A stretch of DNA of 64,000 nt from Atherinomorus stipes (taxonomy: Eukaryota; Chordata; Actinopteri; Atheriniformes; Atherinidae), in NCBI GenBank assembly GCA_023101725.1, contig JALJCO010007056.1:124001-188000 (forward strand), written 5' to 3'. Positions 50,101 through 53,693 of this stretch are shown here, piece after piece. Numbering within the stretch: the first letter of the stretch is position 1; the number at the start of each line of letters is the position of its first letter. The notes below the pieces were generated by a model. That model worked only from the letters and a program-made list of their open reading frames with translations, did not search any database and was not told the DNA's origin. Both the position numbers and the translations under genes were made by a program.

Positions 50101-51005
50101 TCCATCAATGTTTACTACTAACATCCACATGAGAGCTGCCGGTGCCGGTGCTACAGACAATTCTGTGACCCTTCAGAATAAGTGTCTCTCTTCCGGGGCG
50201 ACGTCATGAAATGGGCGTAAAACATGCTGCAATTGGTCGAGAGCTCCACGGTTCAGGACAGTCAGCCATCTTACTTCCGTGTTGGAAATTAGATGCATCG
50301 AAAAACTAATATTTAACACCAAATTAGTTTCTATAGTAACGATGGGAACATATCTAGCTTATAAATGCCTGTATTTGACTTTTGGAACATTTGAAAAGCA
50401 TGATACAGCTCCTTTAAAGTTTTATTTCATTATAAATGTCAAAAGTCAGTTGTGGCTCCCAGTGTTTTCTTTATTGTAGGAAACTGGTCTAAATCGAAAT
50501 GGCTATTTGACTGGTAAAGGTTGCCAACTGGCTTTTATAAGACTTTTACATTTTTGCGGCTCCAGACAGATTTGTTTTTTGTTTTTGTTTTTTGGCCCAA
50601 TATGGCTCTTTGAACTTTTTTGGGTCGCCGACCCCTGCTCTAAAGGAGCAGAGACTGTCAGAGTCAGACAAACCGCAGCAACTGGTTTGTCACGATACTT
50701 TGTCATAATCCCAAGTGGAAGTTTCTTCTTCATGCGACTTACTAAAGTACAACCCTGACCTTAACCCTAACCACCTGACTACGCCACACACATCTGGGTA
50801 GCAAGCCGTAGATAGACTCTTGGTGGTGTTTAACTAACTTCCGCTCCAGACTTCCTGTATGGATTGGATGTATGGCGGCGCCCTTGTCCGCCATTGTAAC
50901 TGCAGGAAGGTACTCTTGGCTGAGATCTCTGATCAACAGAAGGAAATCTCTTCCTGGTTTAACACCTCTCTTATTCCTGTCTTGCAGGTGCACATTCAGG
51001 TTTGA
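6320..51005 (+). CDS. mgat4d: GnT-IV family beta-1,4-N-acetylglucosaminyltransferase, mgat4d-like (15 exons)
   Basis: The CDS joins 6320-6410, 14490-14654, 21618-21746, 21819-21952, 25611-25657, 28593-28706, 30180-30255, 31433-31547, 31646-31776, 34276-34383, 35943-36136, 39968-40046, 45750-45825, 47736-47848 and 50988-51005. All junctions are GT-AG and in phase, giving 1590 nt or 529 residues; human MGAT4A/B have about 535-548. Residues 8-24 form a signal anchor, making this a type II Golgi protein. Residues 31-75 are a helical stem with several N-X-S/T sites. Residues 86-370 form the Glyco_transf_54 catalytic domain with the acidic LEDD motif at 253-256. Residues 371-529 match the C-terminal lectin-like domain. 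Family enzymes add beta-1,4-GlcNAc to the alpha-1,3-mannose arm of N-glycans. Paralogue choice: the MLYA..KGTFY phrase in exon 7 resembles my memory of mammalian MGAT4D, and neighbours mgst2 and setd7 fit 4q31. Much of the sequence still looks MGAT4B-like, so family membership is much surer than the D assignment. Confidence 0.9.
6720..7175. repeat. TTAGTTTT-rich dispersed repeat (intron 1)
   Basis: This block is built from many TTAGTTTT / TTAGTTA / TTATTTTTATTTT phrases and ends in GTTAGTTTTAGTTAACTA. It is a composition typical of an old, common fish interspersed repeat. It includes a G homopolymer at 6835-6850. No coding capacity. Confidence 0.5.
7433..7697. mobile_element. MITE family C, copy 2
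   Basis: Same orientation and internal phrases as the copy at 5115 (GGAAGTTAGTTAAACAC, GTAGTCGGGTGGGTTAG, GTGACTGCAGCTGGGTCCCT), but about 55 bp longer through an extra segment around 7610-7655. The boundaries are approximate. Confidence 0.65.
7698..10764. other. intron 1 sequence, mostly unremarkable
   Basis: There is no exon. The only structure I can support is the perfect hairpin at 9112-9155. Open frames here are short and lack homology that I recognise. Confidence 0.5.
9112..9155. repeat. perfect 16-bp hairpin
   Basis: CTATGTACAAGTACAG (9112-9127) is followed by a 12-base loop and the exact reverse complement CTGTACTTGTACATAG (9140-9155). It lies in mgat4d intron 1. The stem is shorter than a typical microRNA precursor, so an inverted-repeat remnant is as likely as a functional structure. 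Confidence 0.7.
10765..11245 (+). repeat. CATTCCAGC/TTCATTCC tandem repeat (intron 1)
   Basis: About 480 bp consist of variants of CATTCCAGCTTCATTCCCAG and CATTCTCAGCATTCCAG, with a loose higher-order period. It is a degenerate minisatellite. The 114-residue open frame across it is an artefact of the repeat. Confidence 0.85.
11503..12211 (+). repeat. 709-bp inverted repeat, arm A
   Basis: This segment (beginning CCAAGGGGCAAACTCCGCCT and ending ATATACAGTCTATG) is present in reverse complement at 15365-16073 with the same length and few differences by eye. It contains the phrase GACGTACGTGACACGGCAAG, and GCAAGATGGCGACGG near its right end. No coding frame. It behaves like a dispersed element with two copies in opposite orientation. 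Confidence 0.85.
12820..13985 (-). mobile_element. L2/CR1-like LINE fragment, 5'-truncated, broken reverse transcriptase
   Basis: On the minus strand the frame runs through reverse transcriptase motifs: FDTVDH, then [18 protein letters not shown], then [12 protein letters not shown] interrupts it after ..CISDIRS, and it resumes in the same frame to a C-terminal domain with [24 protein letters not shown] and [13 protein letters not shown]. The 3' end near 12820 carries AAGCGCTTT and an ATCAATCAATCAA tail, typical of L2-like fish elements. The 5' end is truncated just before the catalytic core. It is a dead copy. Confidence 0.9.
14490..14654 (+). CDS. mgat4d: mgat4d exon 2: stem region
   Basis: The acceptor CTGCAG and donor GTGAGT flank 165 nt in phases 1/1. 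It encodes residues 31-85. A helical, coiled-coil-like stretch ([20 protein letters not shown]) is followed by a Ser/Thr/Asn-rich segment with three potential N-glycosylation sites (NMS, NTT, NSS). The stem is the least conserved part of the family, so the evidence rests on phase, frame and position. Confidence 0.82.
15365..16073 (-). repeat. 709-bp inverted repeat, arm B
   Basis: Reverse-complement partner of 11503-12211, with identical length and near-identical sequence by eye. The spacer between the arms is 3153 bp and contains the L2-like LINE and mgat4d exon 2. Confidence 0.85.
16077..16555. mobile_element. MITE with TGCTGCGTTCCATTT terminal repeats
   Basis: The left end TGCTGCGTTCCATTTGAACT and right end AATGGAACGCAGCA are inverted repeats; internal GTCGGAAATTCCC / GGGAAGT phrases extend the match. 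It is 479 bp, without coding capacity. It sits four bases from arm B of the 709-bp repeat. Confidence 0.8.
17519..18034. mobile_element. MITE with AAAGGTAGAGTCCGA terminal repeats
   Basis: The left AAGGTAGAGTCCGACG and right TCGGACTCTACCTTT are inverted repeats. A 115-bp part of its interior (AAGCTCATGATTGGAGCAGA ... AAAGAAAAGGTAAGA) recurs at about 57843-57955. It interrupts the centre of the outer MITE. Confidence 0.75.
18206..19775 (-). mobile_element. MITE family D, copy 1, carrying a LINE insertion
   Basis: The left end GCAGTCATCCTCATAATTAT and right end ATGAATAATTTTGAGGATGA are the same termini as the intact copies at 58853-59874, in reverse orientation. The family body resumes at about 19511 (CACCTGATAGCAGTGATTGT... 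GCCCCATCATGCTTGTTTAC). The middle, 18263-19510, is a LINE. Confidence 0.8.
18263..19510 (-). mobile_element. LINE reverse transcriptase fragment inside a MITE
   Basis: The minus-strand frame from 19146 to 18253 encodes about 290 residues of reverse transcriptase: [41 protein letters not shown] and the catalytic [10 protein letters not shown]. The frame continues upstream (19420-19121, [14 protein letters not shown]) after one frameshift near 19130, and beyond that through an in-frame TGA near 19445. It is cut off at both ends, stopping at EEFKYL. The clade is not assigned, but this is a very common fish LINE type. It is inactive. Confidence 0.88.
19772..19850. repeat. (TA)n followed by (CA)n microsatellite
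   Basis: About 32 TA units at 19772-19836, then a short CA run. It directly follows the right end of MITE family D, whose target site is TA. Confidence 0.95.
20083..20330. mobile_element. MITE of the CTGCAAAAACTCAAATCTT family
   Basis: Starts GCACTGCAAAAACTCAAATC and continues with AATATCTCATCAGACTCAAA, CTTATTTCAAGAAACCTTAT. The matching other end is not clear, so it is probably truncated. Confidence 0.65.
20331..21617. other. intron 2 sequence, no exon
   Basis: No further exon or element is recognised. The open frames at 20586-20843 and 21145-21339 have no splice context or homology that I can support. Confidence 0.4.
21618..21746 (+). CDS. mgat4d: mgat4d exon 3: entry to catalytic domain
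   Basis: The 129-nt exon in phases 1/1 encodes residues 86-128, including [20 protein letters not shown]. This matches the family pattern of a short tyrosine/proline-rich phrase, 'PHL', and then a 'SL.P.V..G' motif. The acceptor is TCCGTAG and the donor GTACGG. Only 72 bases separate it from exon 4. Confidence 0.92.
21819..21952 (+). CDS. mgat4d: mgat4d exon 4: nucleotide-sugar domain start
   Basis: This exon encodes residues 129-173 with [13 protein letters not shown], one of the most conserved blocks of GnT-IV enzymes (VS.V.GIP.V.RE), then the [11 protein letters not shown] helix and the [10 protein letters not shown] strand. The donor GTTTGA is weaker than the others in this gene, but the phase-0 join to exon 5 (ETDSEY) reproduces the family sequence. 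Confidence 0.94.
22050..22560 (-). mobile_element. L1-type LINE fragment, C-terminal end (intron 4)
   Basis: The minus strand contains a cysteine/histidine block [18 protein letters not shown]. Downstream comes [20 protein letters not shown], then EMEIFTHRL. These are the C-terminal hallmarks of fish L1 ORF2 proteins. Several stops and frameshifts are present, so it is a dead fragment. Confidence 0.7.
23105..23260 (+). mobile_element. LINE fragment ([10 protein letters not shown] block)
   Basis: The plus strand reads [17 protein letters not shown], matching the [18 protein letters not shown] block of the LINE at 18263-19510 but on the opposite strand. It is short and frameshifted. Confidence 0.6.
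23260..23450 (+). repeat. conserved fish repeat leading into the GGAT array
   Basis: Contains CACCCTTTTAACAGGGAGGA, AAAACCTCCGGCAGAACCCG and GGGCGGCCATCTGCCTCGAC. This phrase group is widely dispersed in fish genomes and often stands just before tandem GGAT-type arrays. It has no coding role that I can name. Confidence 0.6.
23454..24790 (+). repeat. (ATGG)n array with GACC-interrupted units, 1.3 kb
   Basis: The array is almost pure GGATGGAT, punctuated at irregular spacing by GATGACCGGATGG, GATAACTGG and GATGACAGG variants. It lies in mgat4d intron 4. The 526-residue minus-strand open frame (HPSIHP repeats) and the plus-strand MDGW frames arise because the four-base repeat lacks stop codons; they are not genes. 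Confidence 0.97.
24791..25610. other. remainder of intron 4
   Basis: No exon other than the splice acceptor of exon 5 at 25609-25610. The 112-residue frame at 25078-25416 has no recognised homology or splice sites. Confidence 0.4.
25611..25657 (+). CDS. mgat4d: mgat4d exon 5 (47 nt)
   Basis: A short exon encodes [15 protein letters not shown] plus part of the next codon (residues 174-188). It lies between TTTCAG and GTGAGT in phases 0/2. It continues the 'AETDS.Y' motif split from exon 4. Its small size keeps it out of simple open-frame scans. Confidence 0.9.
25658..28275. other. intron 5: mostly unassigned, with a (GT)n-(G)n tract
   Basis: No exon. A GT run (27973-28010) passes directly into 26 G (to 28036). 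The segment from about 26520 to 27350 resembles a decayed DNA transposon (no long frame). The 123- and 91-residue minus-strand frames there have no recognised family. Confidence 0.4.
28330..28545 (-). mobile_element. decayed LINE fragment
   Basis: The minus strand reads [11 protein letters not shown]....[22 protein letters not shown], clearly related to [20 protein letters not shown] of the LINE at 18263-19510. It ends 50 bases before exon 6. Confidence 0.7.
28593..28706 (+). CDS. mgat4d: mgat4d exon 6
   Basis: The 114-nt exon in phases 2/2 encodes [20 protein letters not shown] and then PDF..L.ETFGDS..RVK, a clear match to the SGLLEVISP..YPD...L.E.FGD..ERV block of MGAT4 proteins. The acceptor is CTCCATAG and the donor GTACGT. 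Confidence 0.95.
28856..29140. repeat. A/G homopolymer region, probably poorly assembled
   Basis: About 285 bases are nearly all runs of A and then G (with one TCCAGG and isolated T). Such alternating long homopolymers on one strand are typical of unresolved long-read consensus over a GA-rich repeat. Both long open frames across it are artefacts. Confidence 0.85.
29741..30000 (+). mobile_element. MITE family D, truncated copy
   Basis: Starts CAGTGGTCCTCAAAATTATT and contains AAATTGACAAAAGTAATAAT and TTGTTGAGTAACACTTTGAG, like the copies at 58853 and 59386. The right half is missing. Confidence 0.75.
30180..30255 (+). CDS. mgat4d: mgat4d exon 7
   Basis: The 76-nt exon encodes [20 protein letters not shown] and then TFYVQ (residues 227-252). 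WRTKQNLD is invariant in MGAT4A/B. The following FLMLYA..KGTFY, rather than FLMMYA..KGIYY, is the best sequence hint towards MGAT4D. The acceptor is TTTACAG and the donor GTAAGG. Confidence 0.95.
30543..31061. mobile_element. Harbinger-type MITE with TTA target duplication
   Basis: Terminal inverted repeats TGGGCCTTTTCCACTGC and GCAATGGAAAAGGCCCA bound 519 bp. A TTA lies directly outside each end, the usual 3-bp target duplication of PIF/Harbinger elements. Inside are GGCACGGCACG / CGTGCCGTG phrases and no open frame. It is inserted into the L1 fragment that continues at 31062. Confidence 0.85.
31062..31345 (+). mobile_element. L1-type LINE ORF2 fragment
   Basis: The frame [20 protein letters not shown], then FWAEQLTAV..., W.NIEQNWM, matches the region after the reverse transcriptase in fish L1 (LNLHN..YY.A.QL). 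The upstream few residues (QNKSPRMRL) lie before the Harbinger MITE at 30510-30542. The fragment ends 90 bases before exon 8. Confidence 0.7.
31433..31547 (+). CDS. mgat4d: mgat4d exon 8: LEDD motif
   Basis: This exon begins with [16 protein letters not shown]. The EDD acidic triad (residues 254-256) is in the position expected to bind the metal and UDP-GlcNAc. It ends with [12 protein letters not shown], a GnT-IV signature. Phases are 0/1. The acceptor is TTTTTGCAG and the donor GTGTGC. Confidence 0.95.
31646..31776 (+). CDS. mgat4d: mgat4d exon 9
   Basis: The 131-nt exon encodes [20 protein letters not shown] and [20 protein letters not shown], then [26 protein letters not shown] is identical to my memory of the MGAT4A/B block. 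This argues that the catalytic core is intact, unlike human MGAT4D, where this region is recalled as diverged. Phases are 1/0. Confidence 0.95.
32340..34170. repeat. ACTGTAACTTCACTATAACGCCC array with strand switches (intron 9)
   Basis: About 1.8 kb of short tandem units. At 32340-32660 and 33985-34170 the units read TTACAGTGAAG / GGGCATTACAGTG; between 32660 and 33965 they read the reverse complement, CACTGTAACTTCACTGTAAT. The commonest spacing in the middle is about 23 bases, with many variants and mixed 10-13-base steps. It fills most of the intron between exons 9 and 10. Confidence 0.93.
34276..34383 (+). CDS. mgat4d: mgat4d exon 10
   Basis: The 108-nt phase-0 exon encodes [20 protein letters not shown] and then [16 protein letters not shown]. 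The [13 protein letters not shown] motif is diagnostic for the GnT-IV family. It follows directly after the long ACTGTAA-rich array of intron 9. Confidence 0.95.
34384..35942. other. intron 10 sequence
   Basis: No exon or complete element recognised. A segment near 35425-35500 (AAGCAGAGACTCTGCTG...GACGTCTG) recurs near 42142-42210, so it belongs to a dispersed repeat. Confidence 0.4.
35943..36136 (+). CDS. mgat4d: mgat4d exon 11: end of catalytic domain, start of lectin-like domain
   Basis: The 194-nt exon (phases 0/2) encodes residues 371-434, beginning [20 protein letters not shown]. It contains the NPPA...S.L..Y hinge and a [14 protein letters not shown] segment that opens the C-terminal beta-sandwich. 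DKDFGKQ is closest to MGAT4B. Confidence 0.94.
36775..37480 (+). mobile_element. L1-type LINE ORF2 C-terminal fragment (intron 11)
   Basis: The 158-residue frame at 36801-37277 contains [20 protein letters not shown] and a following [12 protein letters not shown], the Cys-His-rich C-terminus of fish L1 ORF2. The frame then shifts, with [16 protein letters not shown] remains up to about 37480. No reverse transcriptase core is present. Confidence 0.82.
37505..38662 (-). mobile_element. Tc1-like transposon, broken transposase
   Basis: Ends TGCCAAAAGTATTGTCTCACC (37505) and GGGTGAGCAAATCTATTGGCA (38662) are imperfect inverted repeats about 1.16 kb apart, as in Tc1 elements. The minus strand carries a transposase spread over three frames. 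The HTH-like N-terminal part lies at about 38345-38106. The C-terminal DDE part (37963-37661) contains [19 protein letters not shown], with the last catalytic glutamate. Frameshifts and stops make it inactive. Confidence 0.88.
38865..39535 (-). mobile_element. L2/CR1-like LINE 3' fragment
   Basis: The minus-strand frames read [49 protein letters not shown], and then [15 protein letters not shown], matching the C-terminal part of the LINE at 12820-13985. The frame is broken near 39310. The 3' end near 38865 has an AAGTGCTTTTCATAAAAC tail motif. A 38-bp tandem duplication lies at 38941-39016. Confidence 0.85.
39968..40046 (+). CDS. mgat4d: mgat4d exon 12
   Basis: The 79-nt exon encodes [20 protein letters not shown] then EILPSS. 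It matches the FRSGN.E.P.D..FNT.VE.LP block and includes a conserved NTT glycosylation site. Phases are 2/0; the donor is GTGAGT. Confidence 0.92.
40639..43174. mobile_element. 2.5-kb TIR element (CAACCCCAGTTCCAGTAAAG ends), host of a nested hAT MITE
   Basis: The left end, CAACCCCAGTTCCAGTAAAG with a following TTGGGACGTTGTGTAAAATG, mirrors the right end, TTTTTACACAAGGTCCCAAC ... GGGCATTGGGGTTG at 43174. The left terminus is a very common fish repeat. No intact transposase was found. Its interior holds the hAT MITE at 40917-41388, GC-rich unassigned DNA near 42350-42560, and a segment with inverted GTGCATTACA / TGTAATGCAC phrases (42692-42790). Confidence 0.7.
40917..41388 (+). mobile_element. 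hAT MITE with 8-bp target duplication and transposase N-terminus remnant
   Basis: The 472-bp insert begins CAGGGGTCGCGTTA and ends TAGCGCATCCTCTG, and is flanked on both sides by GTGTCATG (40909-40916 and 41389-41396), a perfect hAT-size target duplication. From 41093 it encodes a 51-residue frame, [20 protein letters not shown] and onward, rich in charged residues. It looks like the start of a hAT transposase, joined to AT-rich non-coding DNA. The QLSVRSFF phrase fits a PCNA-interaction (PIP) box. Confidence 0.85.
43175..44360. other. intron 12 sequence before the minisatellite
   Basis: No exon or element recognised. Short frames at 43263-43490 and 44171-44392 have no support. Confidence 0.4.
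44361..45460 (+). repeat. 50-bp minisatellite, 22 units (intron 12)
   Basis: Units of exactly 50 bp start CTGCTGCGTTCAGGTGCAGA and continue GGAGAAATCTGACAGCAGAG, CATCCTACCG. The first unit (44361) and the last (45411) are the most diverged. No unit differs in length; variation is limited to a few positions (CAGG/CAAG/TAAG, GACAGC/GACCGC, CATC/CGTC, CCG/CTG). No unique spacers exist, so this is a tandem VNTR and not a CRISPR-like array. It ends 290 bp before exon 13. Confidence 0.97.
45461..47735. other. intron 12 end and intron 13 (apart from exon 13)
   Basis: A run of 17 C lies near 45687-45703. A CCCCTACCCC / GGGGTAGGG inverted phrase pair near 46488-46575 suggests a small MITE. A (GAT)n tract lies at 47126-47157. 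No other gene is seen. Confidence 0.4.
45750..45825 (+). CDS. mgat4d: mgat4d exon 13
   Basis: The 76-nt exon encodes [20 protein letters not shown] then GFIVVG. It corresponds to the variable linker before the '..DGY..IG.F' motif of the family. The acceptor is TTTTTCAG and the donor GTAAGT. Assignment relies on phases 0/1 and on the GF.VVG match. Confidence 0.85.
47736..47848 (+). CDS. mgat4d: mgat4d exon 14
   Basis: This exon encodes [20 protein letters not shown] then [17 protein letters not shown]. The F.NGVAEG.V......ALRL....S.VW.ILSE pattern is the C-terminal block of MGAT4A/B. Phases are 1/0. The minus-strand open frame overlapping it is a shadow. Confidence 0.94.
48201..48557. mobile_element. 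mariner/Tc1-type MITE
   Basis: TACAGCCATGGTAAAAAATT at 48201 and AATTTTTTCCATGACTGTATA at 48557 are inverted ends, with TA at both borders, the target of mariner-type elements. The roughly 355-bp AT-rich interior has no frame. Confidence 0.8.
48558..49220. other. intron 14 sequence
   Basis: No exon or element with clear borders. A GACCGTGGTATAA phrase near 48980 is shared with 43034, so part is repeat-derived. Confidence 0.35.
49221..50421. mobile_element. 1.2-kb TIR element (AACTTTAAAGGAGC ends)
   Basis: The left AACTTTAAAGGAGCCCTATC and right GATACAGCTCCTTTAAAGTT are inverted repeats, with CATGA just inside each. This terminus is widespread in fish as a non-autonomous DNA transposon. No transposase frame is visible. 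Confidence 0.7.
50695..50914. mobile_element. MITE family C, copy 3 (reversed)
   Basis: The reverse complement shares GGAAGTTAGTTAAACACCAC, CAGGAAGTCTGGAGCGG and GTGTAGTCAGGTGGTTAGGG with the copy at 5115. The left border is uncertain. Its right end stops about 75 bases before the last mgat4d exon. Confidence 0.65.
50988..51005 (+). CDS. mgat4d: mgat4d exon 15: last five codons and stop
   Basis: After the acceptor CTTGCAG, the exon reads VHIQV and stops. It is the counterpart of the EIHIKK... ending of MGAT4A and EIFLKK... of MGAT4B, but lacks the lysines and is a few residues shorter. The phase-0 join gives SEVHIQV. Confidence 0.87.
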   Translation: MHIQV

Positions 51006-51188
51006 CCAGCTCGGGGAAGACTCCTCTCTCTCTCAGGGACAAAGTGGACCACCGCCTCCACCTGCTGGACTCAGACCCGTACTGCAGGACTTTACTACAG
51101 AGGCTCTTTGGTTCATACATGGAGGGAAAAGCTTCGTCATCTCAGAACTCCTCAGTGAATATTTTGTTGAAGACATATTTTTCTAAGA

Positions 51189-51194
51189 AATAAA
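51189..51194 (+). terminator. AATAAA polyadenylation signal of mgat4d
   Basis: A canonical AATAAA lies 184 bases past the stop codon and is followed by an AT-rich stretch. This would give a short 3' untranslated region of about 200 bases. Confidence 0.7.
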
Positions 51195-51214
51195 GAATTT
51201 ATTTAATATAACGT

Positions 51215-53427
51215 TTAGAGTTATTCCTGACGGCTTCTTCTGGAATCCTGTTAAACTCTGAGGAATCTTCGTAGACGATGATCGAGTTGTTTTTTCGTTA
51301 AGGTCCATGTCTGCAGTTCTGCAGGTCAGACCAGGTTTTTGTGGTGGTAGCATTTTAATCCTCAGTTCTGACCAACATTTAAATATTAGTTTTATCCATC
51401 ACACCTCTCAGCATAAAACCTCGCCTCCTCATCTATGATCTTCATCCTCAGACCACCTCACCTCCATCCCCCACCTGTACAGGTGTGCTGTTTATGTTAG
51501 CAAGCAGAGGTCACGTGACCACAGTGTCCGTCCCACTTTAAGCATTATTTAAAATAGCAATGCCCCATATTTTCAGTCCAGTGTTGGTATTGGCTGATAT
51601 CGGGTTGGTATCAGCCAATATTTTTTCTAATTTGTTTGTTTATTTGACGGGGACAGAGCATATAAAAATGTTTTTAGAAAATATAAAAAAAAAAACTTCT
51701 AAATACACCAGATTTGGCCAAAAGGCTGGATTCCATCTGTTGTCTCTAGCCAGATCTAAAAGGCTCCTGAAATCACATTGTAAATAAGTTACAAATATGA
51801 TTTATCAATATATAACAGGCACTGTTTGGTCGTCATGTTGTGCATCACTAAGTAAACCAGATGTCATTCGGCCCTCAACAAGCTGAGATCAGTGGTTCAA
51901 CATGCAGGAAACAACACTGCAGCAAAGGAGTGAACGGCTGCACACAGAGACTATGATGTATATAATGGCTCAAATATCATTTTGTGTGTTTAACATCTGA
52001 CTTGACTCCACAAAGACCTGCAGATTGAAGCTCAGGTCTATTCAACCCTTTTCCAGGGATGCACTTTGTTGTTTGGAATTGTGTCTTTTGACCACATTTT
52101 TGTGTGATCACTTGAAAAAAGAAAACATTTAAATAATCAAAACGTGTTTGCTGTTATCGAACACCTGCATCCAGAACAAACTGCAGATTATGAAGATTAT
52201 GTTAAATTTTTAAAAATGAACTTCTCAGGATCGGCCATGAGAAGCAGAAAATTATCGGTCATGGTATCGATGGAATTTCTTGTCGTGCATCACTACTTTA
52301 AATCTATCATGAGTAAACCATGGAGGTTCTCCAGGGTCTGTGTTTGAACCGGTGGTGCTTTTCATGTTTTACGTCAGGGTTCAGACTCATTCAGAACAAT
52401 CGGCTCTCCGGTGGTTATTTTAGCTGTTTACAAGGTACGGATGAATCAGTATGGGCTTTAAGAGCATGCTCTCAGCTTTAATTTTAGGGTTTTCACATCC
52501 AAATGGAGGACAGGTTAAGGAATTACAGCTGTTTCATTTGTAGCTGTGTGTCAGGTTTTATTGCCAAGTGAGTTTGCACATACAAGGACTTTGTGTTGGA
52601 TGGTGCAGAAACAAAACACAACACTACCAACCTGTAGGCCAGGGGTCGGCAACTAAGTTTGGCCTGGGAACAAATTTTTCCAGACGACCGAAGGCGGGCC
52701 AAAGTTATCGTGCAAAATTAGTTTTTTTCCAAATAATTTTTTTTCTCCTCTTCTCCAGCTTTATTTCATAGCTTACTTGTATGATACTTTTGCAAAAATG
52801 TAATTTATTGAACTTATTTTTTTTTCACCGTGCCGAACAGCAACTGCATATTTAGTGAACTGTTTAAAGTATACTTTCAGTATACTTTTATAAACTTAAA
52901 ATGTTCCAATTTAGTCCAAAGACGTTTTTAGTTTCTAGTATACTTTCTAGAATGCGACAAGTACATGGTTCCTTGCATACTAGGTATACTGTACTTATAC
53001 CCAAGAACACTTTAAAAGGTTACCATGTAACTTTTGTCCACATGGGGCGCTAAACCTGAAACTTTCCACAGGCCACACAACTGTCTCACTGTGAGAACGT
53101 CTCTGTCCGTGTTCTGGAATCGTGTTCCACATGTGTCAGTGATGGGTACTGACCCCAGAAATCATCTGTTATTACTCACATCACAATGATGTTTGGGTCA
53201 GAGGTTACACAGTGTACCTTTAATAAAACAAATTTCATGTATACTTTTTACTGAAGAAAAGCATCCATCTATCCTTGTAATCTGAGGTCCAGGATCCAGA
53301 ATGCAAATGTAAAACAGGAACATTTGTTTCAGTATTGATGCTGCATCACATGTGCATTTATAGCGTTTACATTCACATTTAAAAATGAAAATCTGCCAAA
53401 GATTCATAGCTCTGAGATGCAAACAGG
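51215..53427. other. intergenic region between convergent mgat4d and mgst2
   Basis: No gene. TATCGGG / ATCAGCCAATA phrases at 51590-51625 and a CAGGGGTCGGCAACTAAG start at 52641 look like hAT-type termini, but no complete element could be closed. The roughly 2.2-kb gap separates the two polyadenylation signals. Confidence 0.45.
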
Positions 53428-53433
53428 TTTATT
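53428..53433 (-). terminator. AATAAA polyadenylation signal of mgst2
   Basis: On the minus strand AATAAA stands about 150 bases past the mgst2 stop codon. This is the first canonical signal downstream of the gene. Confidence 0.6.
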
Positions 53434-53584
53434 ATAGTACCATCAGGTATCAATGAACGAGTCAGTACTGTGAGAAATAAGGATGAAACGTGTTTATCTT
53501 GACTAAATGCAGCTCGTAGATTTCCCCTGATATCATTCTCAGACAGTGGTCCCAACATTTGTTTTGGTGGTAGAGAGGAAACTT

Positions 53585-53693
53585 TCAGAGATGGATGTAG
53601 AAATATTTCTGCAGTATTCCACGAACTACTCCAGCCAATCCGAGAAGACACAGAGTACCGAGAGCAGCCAGAGTCAGGTAAAAGCCTAGTAAC
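53585..53693 (-). CDS. mgst2: mgst2 exon 4: helix 4 and stop
   Basis: After the acceptor GTTACAG, it encodes [20 protein letters not shown] then [15 protein letters not shown] and a TGA stop. This is the fourth membrane helix and a short tail. The acceptor phase matches the previous exon. Confidence 0.87.

Noticed and set aside
6320..51005. Assignment of the transferase as mgat4b
   Set aside because: Several blocks resemble MGAT4B, but the N-terminus differs, exon 7 looks MGAT4D-like, and setd7/mgst2 as neighbours point to the 4q31-type region. Kept as the main alternative.
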